From Bacteroidales bacterium (GTDB taxonomy: Bacteria > Bacteroidota > Bacteroidia > Bacteroidales > UBA932), in NCBI GenBank assembly GCA_017561265.1, contig JAFZDJ010000004.1, positions 62,001 through 126,000 of the forward strand: a DNA stretch of 64,000 nucleotides, in the 5' to 3' direction. The notes under the pieces were generated by a model. That model was given only the letters and a program-made list of their open reading frames with translations, was not told the origin of the DNA and did not search any database. Every line of letters starts with the position of its first letter. Within the stretch, counting starts at the first letter, position 1. Position numbers and translations under genes: made by a program. Below are positions 28,189 through 35,898 of this stretch, one piece after another.

Positions 28189-28220
28189 AAAAGTGTCAGA
28201 AAAATAAATCTGACACTTTT
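28189..28220 (-). terminator. Terminator of the TPR-LuxR gene
   Basis: Perfect 12-bp stem AAAAGTGTCAGA/TCTGACACTTTT around an 8-base loop, 52 bases past the stop of the regulator gene. On the minus strand the stem ends in TTTT. Confidence 0.75.
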
Positions 28221-28272
28221 TATAAATATATTGAATATCATATAGTTATAAAATAAGAAAAGACTGACTTTG

Positions 28273-29919
28273 TCAGTTCAACATTTCAAGAAATTGAGAA
28301 ACATGCTCTGGATTCTTGTTTTCTATCTTATGAATTAGGCGACGTTTATAGGAATAGACCTGATCCAAGGATAGGTTCATCAGACGGGAGATAGTAGTGG
28401 AATCAAATCCAGCGACAAGATAACCGAACATAGTCACCTCCCATTCCTTGCACTTTGGAATCTCATTACGGAATCTTGTCATTATTCCGTCAAGTTCTGA
28501 ATCCAAAACGGATTCAAACTTGGCTTTACGAACCTTATCATTCCTTATATCTTCTATGAGTAAGATTACTTTTTGGAACATTACCTTCTCTATGTCATCG
28601 CGGTTTCTATCCTGAAGATACTGACCGCATAGGGTTCCCAATGTTTCAAAACGAGATTTGTACAGAGATATGAAACGTTTCTTCAACATAGGATAGTCCT
28701 CATCCTTGTATTGAGAGAGCTGACGACTTATCTCCTCTGCATATTCGAGAAGATTTTCCTTTTCCTGCCTATGTTCGGATAGATATTTCTGAACACATAG
28801 AACAATCACAAGAATAATTAGAACAGATAATATAAAGACAAATATAATTACCTGATTTTTCACACGTATTTTCAAAGAGGATTCTCTGAATTGAGATTCG
28901 TAATAATCTCTTTGAGATAGCGCAAGAGACTGTTTAAGCATATCCGTAACTTCTGTATTATTCTTAGTTACTGACTGTTCCAACATTAACAGGCTTTCCG
29001 GAATATTTCCATGTGCCTGAGCGATTCTATAACGCCAATAATAGGCATTGCCACTTGTATCAATTTGGGAGAGTTGCGATATCAAAGGTTGTGAAACATT
29101 ATACCTCCCTGCTTTCTCCAAAGCATAAGCATATGTCCAATAATGCTTTAACGTCATTACAGACGTGACTTTATCATCTATTATATTTTCATAAAGAGTT
29201 ATAACGTCATTGTATTGAGAATCAAGTTTTGATATCAACGCAAATGCTCTTTCAGCCATCGCAGAATAACGGATCTTTGAATCAACGTCTTCATCCTCAA
29301 TCAGTCTGCATAAAATCGAGTCAGCGCTAACAAATTCATCATTGTTTATGTATGATCTTGCCAGACTCAGCTCAGAAACATTTATATAATATTTCTCAGA
29401 TAAGGATGTATATATTGAATTGGCTTGCTTAAAGTGTTCACATGCTTCTCTTTCATTGTAAGTTTTTGCATATGTAGAAGCCTGCAACATTTTGACAAAT
29501 CCCCAGTATAGACTGTCACTCCTCTCCGCCACTTTTTCTGCTTTCGTAAATTCAAGAATGGCTTTATTGTAGTCTCCTGCATAATAATAGGAAAGACCTA
29601 GGTAGTACTGTGCGCGGGCTTCATTCTTTTCAGGCCCTTTACGAGAATAATAATTAAGGGCAACACCGGCAAGAGAATCGTCGGTAACATCTATGAAATT
29701 CTTATCAAGAGCCGTAGCATGCAGAAGGGCATGATGAGCCTTGAGGCGGTCAGTTGTAAGAAGCCCCCTATCTATCGAATCAAGAACAACAAGAGCACTG
29801 TCCGGACGTTCCATTATATATGACTCTACATCATTCAGAAGAAGGGCTGTCTGCCTTGTTGAACACCCGGAAAATATAAGTACTAAAGTGGTTATTGCAA
29901 ATATCATCTGCTTTCTCAT
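28273..29919 (-). CDS. Membrane-bound TPR regulator with LuxR-type HTH
   Basis: A 548-residue lipoprotein/membrane protein. It opens MRKQMIFAITTLVLIFSGC (lipobox), followed by TPR-like helices (YYAGDYNKAILEFTKAEKVA, and similar to about 330), one strong membrane helix (VIIFVFILSVLIILVIVLCV, about 360-380), a coiled linker, and a C-terminal helix-turn-helix EVTMFGYLVAGFDSTTISRLMNLSLDQVYSYKRRL, LuxR-like. This family senses envelope signals through the TPR part and binds DNA on the cytosolic side. Targets are probably the adjacent DUF3244/peptidase genes, an inference from position. An alternative ATG 18 bases upstream is possible; the later one gives a cleaner signal. Confidence 0.82.
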   Translation of the reverse strand: MRKQMIFAITTLVLIFSGCSTRQTALLLNDVESYIMERPDSALVVLDSIDRGLLTTDRLKAHHALLHATALDKNFIDVTDDSLAGVALNYYSRKGPEKNEARAQYYLGLSYYYAGDYNKAILEFTKAEKVAERSDSLYWGFVKMLQASTYAKTYNEREACEHFKQANSIYTSLSEKYYINVSELSLARSYINNDEFVSADSILCRLIEDEDVDSKIRYSAMAERAFALISKLDSQYNDVITLYENIIDDKVTSVMTLKHYWTYAYALEKAGRYNVSQPLISQLSQIDTSGNAYYWRYRIAQAHGNIPESLLMLEQSVTKNNTEVTDMLKQSLALSQRDYYESQFRESSLKIRVKNQVIIFVFILSVLIILVIVLCVQKYLSEHRQEKENLLEYAEEISRQLSQYKDEDYPMLKKRFISLYKSRFETLGTLCGQYLQDRNRDDIEKVMFQKVILLIEDIRNDKVRKAKFESVLDSELDGIMTRFRNEIPKCKEWEVTMFGYLVAGFDSTTISRLMNLSLDQVYSYKRRLIHKIENKNPEHVSQFLEMLN

Positions 29920-29967
29920 ACGATCTTGTTTTATCATGCAAGATAGCTATTTTCCAGAGATATTTCG

Positions 29968-29975
29968 TATATTTG
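29968..29975 (+). promoter_or_regulatory. Promoter of the structured RNA, -7 box
   Basis: TATATTTG, a full TAnnTTTG match pointing right, with no protein-coding gene downstream before the hflX gene on the other strand. Transcript start predicted near 29982. A -33 TTTG is not evident. Confidence 0.5.
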
Positions 29976-29981
29976 CGTCTA

Positions 29982-30251
29982 AGGTTGAATCTGATATTCA
30001 GTTTTTACATACATATTATATACCCCTATCGTCACCTCCCTAAATTACCAGACAAAGAATGATCGATAGGGCGATAGGTGGTCTTGTACCTTTGGTGCAG
30101 GACGACCTGTCATTCGATCGAGCCCTGGTAAGCTTAGGGAGGTGCGGGTTGGACTGCACCTTTCTTATATTATGGTATACTCGGGAAGACGGACATTTTC
30201 ATGTTGCGGTTTAATGACAGTCTTCGGACATCCGCTTCCGTCTTCCTTTTT
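29982..30251 (+). ncRNA. ssrS: Structured small RNA, 6S-like rod
   Basis: No coding frame, but a rod-like fold: CACCTCCCTAA (30033-30043) pairs perfectly with TTAGGGAGGTG (30134-30144); inside are ACCAG/CTGGT (30047-30051 with 30125-30129), GATCG/CGATC, and an 18-bp terminal hairpin (GATAGGT...ACCTGTC, loop TTT) with one mismatch. Interrupted long hairpins with internal loops are the architecture of 6S RNA, which binds RNA polymerase; a Bacteroidota form is known. It has a -7 box upstream and a terminator at 30184-30251. SRP RNA was considered, but its GGAAGCA tetraloop region is missing. The 6S name rests on shape and position, not on sequence identity. Confidence 0.45.
30184..30251 (+). terminator. 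Terminator of the structured RNA
   Basis: GGAAGACGGA (30184-30193) pairs with TCCGTCTTCC (30237-30246), followed by TTTTT. The 43-base loop can itself form smaller hairpins (GTC TTCG GAC). Confidence 0.7.
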
Positions 30252-30254
30252 CAC

Positions 30255-30329
30255 ACAAACTCCCCGTCAGCAGGCGAGCGAAGCATATCCCTATGCTTTT
30301 GCGCAGCGAGCCGCTGACGGGGAGTTTGT
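30255..30329. repeat. Nested palindrome P1
   Basis: Perfect 17-bp outer stem (ACAAACTCCCCGTCAGC at 30255-30271 with 30313-30329) enclosing a second hairpin, AAGCATA-tccc-TATGCTT. It contains GAGCGAAGC, also present in the insert downstream of tRNA-Ser. Size and nesting suit a REP-like element. Confidence 0.75.
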
Positions 30330-30425
30330 ATGGAGATACCTGTTCTGGAGAGATTCCCGGTCGGATCCAGGAATGACATGGATCCTGGAATGACGTATAT
30401 CGGAGAATGACGTGAAATCTTTATA

Positions 30426-30515
30426 CGATTATCCGGCAGGCAGAACGTGAGCCGAGCGTTGGCCCCCGGAGGGGGTTGTATTCCGCGAGGCGATGTTCTG
30501 TCTGCCGGATAATCG
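30426..30515. repeat. Nested palindrome P2
   Basis: 21-bp outer stem (30426-30446 with 30495-30515; one G-U pair) around a GC-rich inner hairpin CCCCC-gga-GGGGG. It lies 37 bases beyond the hflX stop and could terminate hflX as well as being REP-like. Confidence 0.75.
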
Positions 30516-30551
30516 GTAATGGAAATCCTAAGGGGATTACCAGTGGTAATA

Positions 30552-31742
30552 TTACCAGAGAAAGTTATCGAAAGGATAACGTCCGGCATGGATCTCGGCC
30601 ACCATCTTGTAGAGGTCTCCTCGGAGCTTGTCGATACCTATCTTCTCCCTTGCGGAAATGAAGATGCACGGAGTGTTCTCCCTTGCGATCCAGCTGTTCT
30701 TGAACTCCTCGAGAGTGTAGTTTATCTGCTGCTTAGGAGTAAGAGAAAACTCATCATATTCCTCGTATCTATAAGCGTCTATCTTGTTGAATACCACGAA
30801 TATAGGCTTATCGATAGCCTTGATGTCCTTCAATGTCTCCTCCACAACCTTTATGTGCTCCTCGAAGTTAGGATGCGATATGTCCACCACATGCATAAGG
30901 ATGTCCGCCTCACGAACCTCGTCCAGTGTACTCTTGAAAGCCTCGACCAGCTGATGAGGAAGTTTCCTGATGAATCCTACGGTGTCGCTCAGAAGGAATG
31001 GTACATTTTCTATCACGACCTTACGCACTGTTGTGTCAAGAGTAGCGAACAGCTTGTTTTCCGCAAAAACGTCACTTTTAGCCAATAAATTCATCAAAGT
31101 ACTCTTACCTACGTTCGTATATCCGACGAGCGAAATACGCACCAGAGAACCCCTGTTTCCGCGCTGTGAAGCCATCTGCTTGTCCACCTTCTTCAGCTGC
31201 TCCTTCAGCTTCGAAATCTTGTCCTGGATTATACGGCGGTCTGTCTCGATCTGGGTCTCTCCCGGACCACGCATACCGATACCTCCCTTCTGTCTTTCAA
31301 GGTGTGTCCACATCCTTGTGAGTCGTGGAAGAAGGTACTGGTACTGAGCGAGTTCCACCTGCATCTTGGCATATGCAGTCTTCGCTCTTTGCGCGAAGAT
31401 GTCGAGGATGAGATTGGTTCTGTCGAGGATGCGGATGTTCAGTTCGCGCTCGATATTACGGAGCTGGGTAGGGGAGAGCTCGTCGTCAAAGATCACAACT
31501 TCGATCTCGTTCTCCTCTATATATTCCTTTATTTCCTGAAGCTTTCCGCTGCGGATATATGTTCTTGAGTCAGGTCTATCTACCTTCTGGATGAATTTCT
31601 TCACTCCGATCGCGCCAGCAGTCTCTGCAAGAAATTCAAGCTCGTCGAGGTATTCCATAATCTGGCGTTCTTCGTCTCCCTGCTTTATCACACCGACGAA
31701 TACGGCCCTTTCATTGTGCTGCTCTTCTGTAATTTTTGCCAT
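30552..31742 (-). CDS. hflX: Ribosome-associated GTPase HflX
   Basis: A 396-residue GTPase that splits stalled or hibernating ribosomes under stress. N-terminal HflX domain with the glycine-rich RMWTHLERQKGGIGMRGPGE linker, then the GTPase domain: G1 GYTNVGKST, G3 DTVGFIRKLP, G4 NKID, and G5 SAREK. Length is typical for Bacteroidota. Bounded downstream by palindrome P2; upstream a terminator separates it from tonB, so it is monocistronic. Confidence 0.95.
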   Translation of the reverse strand: MAKITEEQHNERAVFVGVIKQGDEERQIMEYLDELEFLAETAGAIGVKKFIQKVDRPDSRTYIRSGKLQEIKEYIEENEIEVVIFDDELSPTQLRNIERELNIRILDRTNLILDIFAQRAKTAYAKMQVELAQYQYLLPRLTRMWTHLERQKGGIGMRGPGETQIETDRRIIQDKISKLKEQLKKVDKQMASQRGNRGSLVRISLVGYTNVGKSTLMNLLAKSDVFAENKLFATLDTTVRKVVIENVPFLLSDTVGFIRKLPHQLVEAFKSTLDEVREADILMHVVDISHPNFEEHIKVVEETLKDIKAIDKPIFVVFNKIDAYRYEEYDEFSLTPKQQINYTLEEFKNSWIARENTPCIFISAREKIGIDKLRGDLYKMVAEIHAGRYPFDNFLW

Positions 31743-31789
31743 TTCTATTATTATATATATCCTTCACTTATTCAGGATTCTTGAAAAAA

Positions 31790-31820
31790 TAAGGCCGATC
31801 AAATCGTTTGGTCGGCCTTA
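31790..31820 (-). terminator. tonB-like gene terminator
   Basis: 14-bp stem TAAGGCCGATCAAA (31790-31803) with TTTGGTCGGCCTTA (31807-31820), one G-U pair, three-base loop; on the minus strand it is followed by TTTTTT. Confidence 0.85.
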
Positions 31821-31842
31821 CAATATCTTTATATTCAAATAA

Positions 31843-32532
31843 TTATCTCAACTGGAAGATAACTGGGAAGGTGTAGGTTACAGGAACCGCACGGTCTCTC
31901 TGCTTTCCTGGCTTCCACTTTGGAGACATTGAAACTACGCGTACAGCCTCCTTGTCAAGTGACGGGTCAACACCACGAAGAACCTTTACCTTTGTAACTG
32001 TTCCGTCCTTCTCTACAGTAAACTGGAGAGTAACACGACCCTGTACACCGTTCTCCTTTGCGATCTCAGGATAAACAAGTCTCTGGTTCACCCACTTTGA
32101 GAACTGGTTTGCATCACCACCCTGGAATGAAGGCTTCTCCTCTACGAGCTGGAAAGGAATAGCTTCCTCTTCAACAACTTCCTCTTCAACCTCTACATAG
32201 TCCATGATCTCAACTCCGAGGCTTGCATCGTCCTCAAGGTTCATGAACATGTCATCCTCAAGCTCGATCTCGTCGTCAACGATGTCGATCTGGTCTGAAA
32301 GGATAGGAATCTTCGGTGCTGCTGGTGGCGGCGGCGGAGTCTCCTGAGTGATTGGAATGATTTCCTCCTCGAGAACTACCTCAGCGGTGTCGTCGAGCAT
32401 TGCAACCTTAGTCTCTTTCTGTGTCCACTCGAATGCAAAATAAGTGATCGCAAGCGAAACTACAAGTCCGATTTCAAGGAACAGGAGCTTCTTGTTCTCC
32501 ATGCTGGCCTTTTCTGATTTTTTGATTTCCAT
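31843..32532 (-). CDS. tonB: TonB-family energy transducer
   Basis: A 229-residue protein: one membrane helix near residues 15-36 (KLLFLEIGLVVSLAITYFAF), an acidic/proline linker (ETPPPPPAAPKIPI, then runs of E/D and V), and a C-terminal TonB domain (about 145-229: QGRVTLQFTVEKDGTVTKVKVLRGVDPSLDKEAVRVVSMSPKW). It couples the proton-motive force from ExbB-ExbD to outer-membrane receptors such as the one at 22-24 kb. Single gene with its own terminator; exbBD are not in the window. The short linker is normal for Bacteroidota. Confidence 0.9.
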   Translation of the reverse strand: MEIKKSEKASMENKKLLFLEIGLVVSLAITYFAFEWTQKETKVAMLDDTAEVVLEEEIIPITQETPPPPPAAPKIPILSDQIDIVDDEIELEDDMFMNLEDDASLGVEIMDYVEVEEEVVEEEAIPFQLVEEKPSFQGGDANQFSKWVNQRLVYPEIAKENGVQGRVTLQFTVEKDGTVTKVKVLRGVDPSLDKEAVRVVSMSPKWKPGKQRDRAVPVTYTFPVIFQLR

Positions 32533-32638
32533 ATTGATCGTTAGTTTTTATTTTCCATTTTGCCCGGTAAAGTTAGAAATTATATTTTTTATTTCAAACT
32601 TTTTGTACATTTTGTAGCTTTGCAGAAAATTTTAAGGC

Positions 32639-33058
32639 ATGATTTCTTATTTTTTTGAGGACACAGATTTCATTTTCAAGGGAAAAACCTTGAATAACCG
32701 TTGGCTTAGACTCGTAGCTGAAAGCGAGATCAGGCGCATCGGAGACATATCGATCATCTTCTGTTCGGACAACTATATACTTGATGTCAACCAGAAATAT
32801 CTGCAGCATGATTATTTCACAGACATCATCACATTTGATTATTGTGAAGGTGACCGACTTTCCGGTGACCTTTTCATAAGTGTGGATTCCGTACGTGAAA
32901 ATGCCATAGAATATGGAACTGACTTCAAGGACGAACTCCACAGAGTGATAGTTCATGGTATTCTTCATCTGATCGGATACGATGATCATTGTGACGAGGA
33001 CATTGCTCAGATGAGGGCAAAGGAAAATTATTATCTTTCACTCAGGGAACTTGTCTGA
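32639..33058 (+). CDS. ybeY: Endoribonuclease YbeY
   Basis: A 139-residue metal-dependent endoribonuclease for 16S rRNA 3'-end maturation and ribosome quality control. Core motif [12 protein letters not shown] at residues 106-117: His106 and His110 are zinc ligands and His117 is a probable third ligand, one position later than the usual HGxLHLxGYDH. A -7 box TAGCTTTG at 32615-32622 (TAnnTTTG) precedes it. Its stop is followed directly by the mnmG start (1-base gap), so the two are coupled. Confidence 0.9.
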   Translation: MISYFFEDTDFIFKGKTLNNRWLRLVAESEIRRIGDISIIFCSDNYILDVNQKYLQHDYFTDIITFDYCEGDRLSGDLFISVDSVRENAIEYGTDFKDELHRVIVHGILHLIGYDDHCDEDIAQMRAKENYYLSLRELV

Positions 33059-33059
33059 T

Positions 33060-35162
33060 ATGAGGAAATTCTATGATGTCATAGTTGTCGGCGGAGGACA
33101 TGCTGGTTGTGAGGCTGCAATGGCCGCTTCCAGGATGGGATCGTCTGTGCTTCTTATATCCATGGATATGAACAAGTTTGCCCAGATGTCCTGCAATCCT
33201 GCTATCGGAGGTATAGCTAAAGGTCAGATAGTCAGAGAGATAGATGCTCTCGGAGGTTACACAGGTATCATTACTGATGCTTCTACTCTTCAGTTCAGGA
33301 TGCTGAACAGATCAAAGGGACCTGCTATGTGGAGCCCTCGTGCGCAGTGTGATAAGAACCAGTTTTCCATGTACTGGCGAAAAATCCTCGAAAGTGCCTG
33401 TAAATTAGACCTTTACCAAGATTCTGTCATCGGTTTTCTTTTCGATGGTTCGAAAATTTCGGGCGTACGTACGACAACCGGTGCAATATTCAATTCTCAG
33501 ACGGTTATTCTCACTGCCGGAACCTTCCTTGACGGTCGTCTTTTCATCGGACGCAATATGTTCGAGGGAGGAAGGATCGGTGAGCTTCCTTCTCATGGTC
33601 TGACCCAGCAGCTGGTTGAGATGGGAGTAACTACAGCCAGAATGAAGACAGGTACCCCACCTCGTATCGACATTTCTTCTGTGGATACTTCAAGACTTCT
33701 CCATCAGTTCGGAGATGAGGATCCGGAAAAGTTCTCATACCTTCCTTTCCTTTCCACTGCACAGAACGGAACTCCTCAGATGCCATGTTTCGTCGTGCAT
33801 ACCAATCAGGAAGTCCATGACATCCTCAAGAGCGGCTTTGCGGATTCGCCTCTCTTCTCAGGTATGATCAAAGGTATAGGTCCGCGTTACTGTCCGAGCA
33901 TTGAGGACAAGCTCAGAACTTTCGCTGACAAGACCGAACATCAGCTCTTCCTCGAACCGGAGGGTAGGGGAACGAATGAATATTATCTCCAGGGATTTTC
34001 TTCCTCTCTTCCTCTTGATGTACAGATGGAGGCTCTACATCATATCAAGGGCCTGGAGGATGCCAAGGTCTATCGTCCGGCATATGCAGTTGAATATGAC
34101 TACTTCGATCCGACTCAGCTCAAGCCGACACTTGAGCTCAAGAATATTGAGAATCTCTTCTTCGCCGGACAGATCAACGGAACTACCGGATATGAAGAGG
34201 CAGCAGCCCAGGGTCTGATTGCCGGAATGAATGCTCATCTTAAGGTGGCGGGCAGGGATCCGTTCATATTGAAGAGAGATCAGGCATATATCGGCGTCTT
34301 GATCGATGATCTTATCACCAAGGGAGTCGATGAGCCTTACAGGATGTTTACATCGAGGGCTGAGTATAGAACGCTCCTGAGGCAGGATAATGCCGATTTC
34401 AGGCTTACCCCTATTTCTTTTGATGCCGGATTGGCAGATAAGTTCAGGTATGACTATACCATGAGAAAATATGAAACAGTGTCAGAATTCAATGAGTTCT
34501 TTGACTCGGTTTCATTGAAGCCTGACTATGTAAATGACTATCTATCTTCAGTAGGAACCTCGGTTGTAGATTGTAGAAAGCGTATATCTGATCTGGTTTC
34601 ACGTCCACAGGTCAAGCTTGATGATATGTTTGATTTGGTTCCACGTGGAACATTTAACAAAGCAAATCTTGATTTGGACAAGGCTTTCGAATCTCCGATC
34701 AAGGGTGTCTTGGCAGATGGAGTAGAGTATTCTGACCTCTTGGACTATGGTTCGTATGCTTCCATGACATCGTCATTCTCAGAATCCTATTCGGGTTCTT
34801 CTTATTATGATGCTTCCTATGTTTTGAAGTTCAATACTGAATATCCTGTTTCGATCCTTGATTCTGATTTTCTGAATAGCAAGGTAGATTCAAATTATAA
34901 GAGGGAAATCCTGGATTCTTGCGAGATCGCAATCAAGTATAAGGGTTATATCCAGCGTGAGCAGCAGATGGCTGATAAGATAATGAGGCTCGAGAATCTT
35001 GTGATTCCAGAAGATTTTGACTTCGATAGGGTAGAGAGTCTGTCCATTGAGTGCCGCCAGAAGCTGAAGAGATATGCTCCAAGGACCATCGCACAGGCCT
35101 CTAGAATATCTGGAATATCTCCTGCAGACATCTCTGTGCTCTTGGTTTATTTTGGAAGATAA
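33060..35162 (+). CDS. mnmG: tRNA uridine-5-carboxymethylaminomethyl modification enzyme MnmG
   Basis: A 700-residue FAD enzyme that with MnmE modifies wobble U34. Rossmann motif [12 protein letters not shown] near residue 10, the [19 protein letters not shown] segment, MLNRSKGPA, and the C-terminal [20 protein letters not shown] and [16 protein letters not shown] helices. Usual length is about 620-630; the excess is a Ser/Tyr-rich insertion of about 70 residues at about 532-608 ([17 protein letters not shown]), placed before the KYKGYI helix and immediately after VPRGT, which is encoded by a parS-like site. Start is the ATG at 33060, right after the ybeY stop; a TTG at 33051 is inside ybeY. 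Confidence 0.93.
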   Translation: MRKFYDVIVVGGGHAGCEAAMAASRMGSSVLLISMDMNKFAQMSCNPAIGGIAKGQIVREIDALGGYTGIITDASTLQFRMLNRSKGPAMWSPRAQCDKNQFSMYWRKILESACKLDLYQDSVIGFLFDGSKISGVRTTTGAIFNSQTVILTAGTFLDGRLFIGRNMFEGGRIGELPSHGLTQQLVEMGVTTARMKTGTPPRIDISSVDTSRLLHQFGDEDPEKFSYLPFLSTAQNGTPQMPCFVVHTNQEVHDILKSGFADSPLFSGMIKGIGPRYCPSIEDKLRTFADKTEHQLFLEPEGRGTNEYYLQGFSSSLPLDVQMEALHHIKGLEDAKVYRPAYAVEYDYFDPTQLKPTLELKNIENLFFAGQINGTTGYEEAAAQGLIAGMNAHLKVAGRDPFILKRDQAYIGVLIDDLITKGVDEPYRMFTSRAEYRTLLRQDNADFRLTPISFDAGLADKFRYDYTMRKYETVSEFNEFFDSVSLKPDYVNDYLSSVGTSVVDCRKRISDLVSRPQVKLDDMFDLVPRGTFNKANLDLDKAFESPIKGVLADGVEYSDLLDYGSYASMTSSFSESYSGSSYYDASYVLKFNTEYPVSILDSDFLNSKVDSNYKREILDSCEIAIKYKGYIQREQQMADKIMRLENLVIPEDFDFDRVESLSIECRQKLKRYAPRTIAQASRISGISPADISVLLVYFGR
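34637..34652. promoter_or_regulatory. parS-like site inside mnmG
   Basis: GGTTCCACGTGGAACA, 15 of 16 bases of the palindrome TGTTCCACGTGGAACA, a form of the ParB-binding parS consensus TGTTNCACGTGNAACA. It encodes V-P-R-G-T in MnmG. Confidence 0.65.
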
Positions 35163-35201
35163 AAAGAAAAGTGTTCCACGTGGAACACTTTTCTTTTTAT
35201 C
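35158..35201. promoter_or_regulatory. Perfect parS site within a 44-bp palindrome that is also a terminator
   Basis: TGTTCCACGTGGAACA at 35172-35187 is an exact palindromic match to the parS pattern TGTTNCACGTGNAACA. It is the centre of a perfect 44-base palindrome, GATAAAAAGAAAAG and its complement outside. Lying between the convergent mnmG (its stop is inside the left arm) and ruvA genes, with A-tracts and T-tracts at both sides, it should also terminate both transcripts. Confidence 0.8.
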
Positions 35202-35213
35202 CATGTAATTTCT

Positions 35214-35801
35214 TTACAGTCTTTTCAACGAAAGCTTGATGATTTCTTCGAGGCTTGCAGATGGCTTTTCTTTCAGAACAGCTGCAATAGCCTTATTGAC
35301 GTTGGCCTTTGTGAAACCGAGCATGACGAGGGCTGTGGTGGCTTCGTCTGCTGCTGGGTTCGCTGCTGATGAGAAGAGTACTGTGCTTTCTGCCCCTGCT
35401 CCTTTCACTACCTTGTCCTTAAGTTCCAGGATAAGTCTCTGTGCGCTCTTCAGGCCGATTCCCTTTATGCTTTTGATCTTGTTGATGTCTTCTGCAAGAA
35501 TAGCATTGCGTATTTCGTCCGAGGTGAGGGATGACAACATCATTCTGGCGGTAGATGCTCCGATTCCGGATACTCCGATCAGCAGTCTGAAAAGTTCGCG
35601 TTCGTCTTTTCCTGCAAATCCGTAGTACAGTTCTTCGTCTTCTCTGAGATAGTGGTGGATGTATACTTTAGCTTCCGACTTTCCGTTCAGTCCTTCGTAT
35701 GTCTGCAGTGAAATCAGGATTCTGTATCCTATTCCGTATGATTCGAGAATCACTTCCGTAGGATTGATTTCTGCGATATTTCCTTTGATGTAGTCGATCA
35801 T
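35214..35801 (-). CDS. ruvA: Holliday junction DNA-binding protein RuvA
   Basis: A 195-residue protein that forms tetramers on Holliday junctions and recruits RuvB. OB-fold N-terminus (MIDYIKGNIAEINPTEVILES), two helix-hairpin-helix motifs (LLIGVSGIGASTARMML and IKSIKGIGLKSAQRLILELKDK), and a C-terminal UBA-like RuvB-contact domain (ATTALVMLGFTKANVNKAIAAVL). Faces mnmG tail-to-tail across the palindromic terminator and has its own promoter, shared back-to-back with sufS. Confidence 0.95.
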   Translation of the reverse strand: MIDYIKGNIAEINPTEVILESYGIGYRILISLQTYEGLNGKSEAKVYIHHYLREDEELYYGFAGKDERELFRLLIGVSGIGASTARMMLSSLTSDEIRNAILAEDINKIKSIKGIGLKSAQRLILELKDKVVKGAGAESTVLFSSAANPAADEATTALVMLGFTKANVNKAIAAVLKEKPSASLEEIIKLSLKRL

Positions 35802-35826
35802 TTTGGTATGTTTTTTATCTCTCTGA

Positions 35827-35876
35827 CAAAATTATGAAATTATCTGCAAAAGAAAACATTGTTTTTGCTAAATTTG
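35827..35876. promoter_or_regulatory. Divergent promoters ruvA/sufS
   Basis: Minus strand: TAATTTTG (plus-strand 35827-35834), 26 bases before the ruvA ATG. Plus strand: TAAATTTG at 35869-35876, 23 bases before the sufS ATG. Both match TAnnTTTG exactly. Confidence 0.6.
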
Positions 35877-35898
35877 CAGGTTCGTAAGTAATTGGACT

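Noticed and set aside
30023..30148. SRP RNA or RNase P RNA at this locus
   Set aside because: The SRP GGAAGCA loop and RNase P conserved regions are not present; 6S-like shape fits better.
34594..34610. GTTTCACGT half-site in mnmG
   Set aside because: Lacks the right arm (CCACAG instead of GAAACA).
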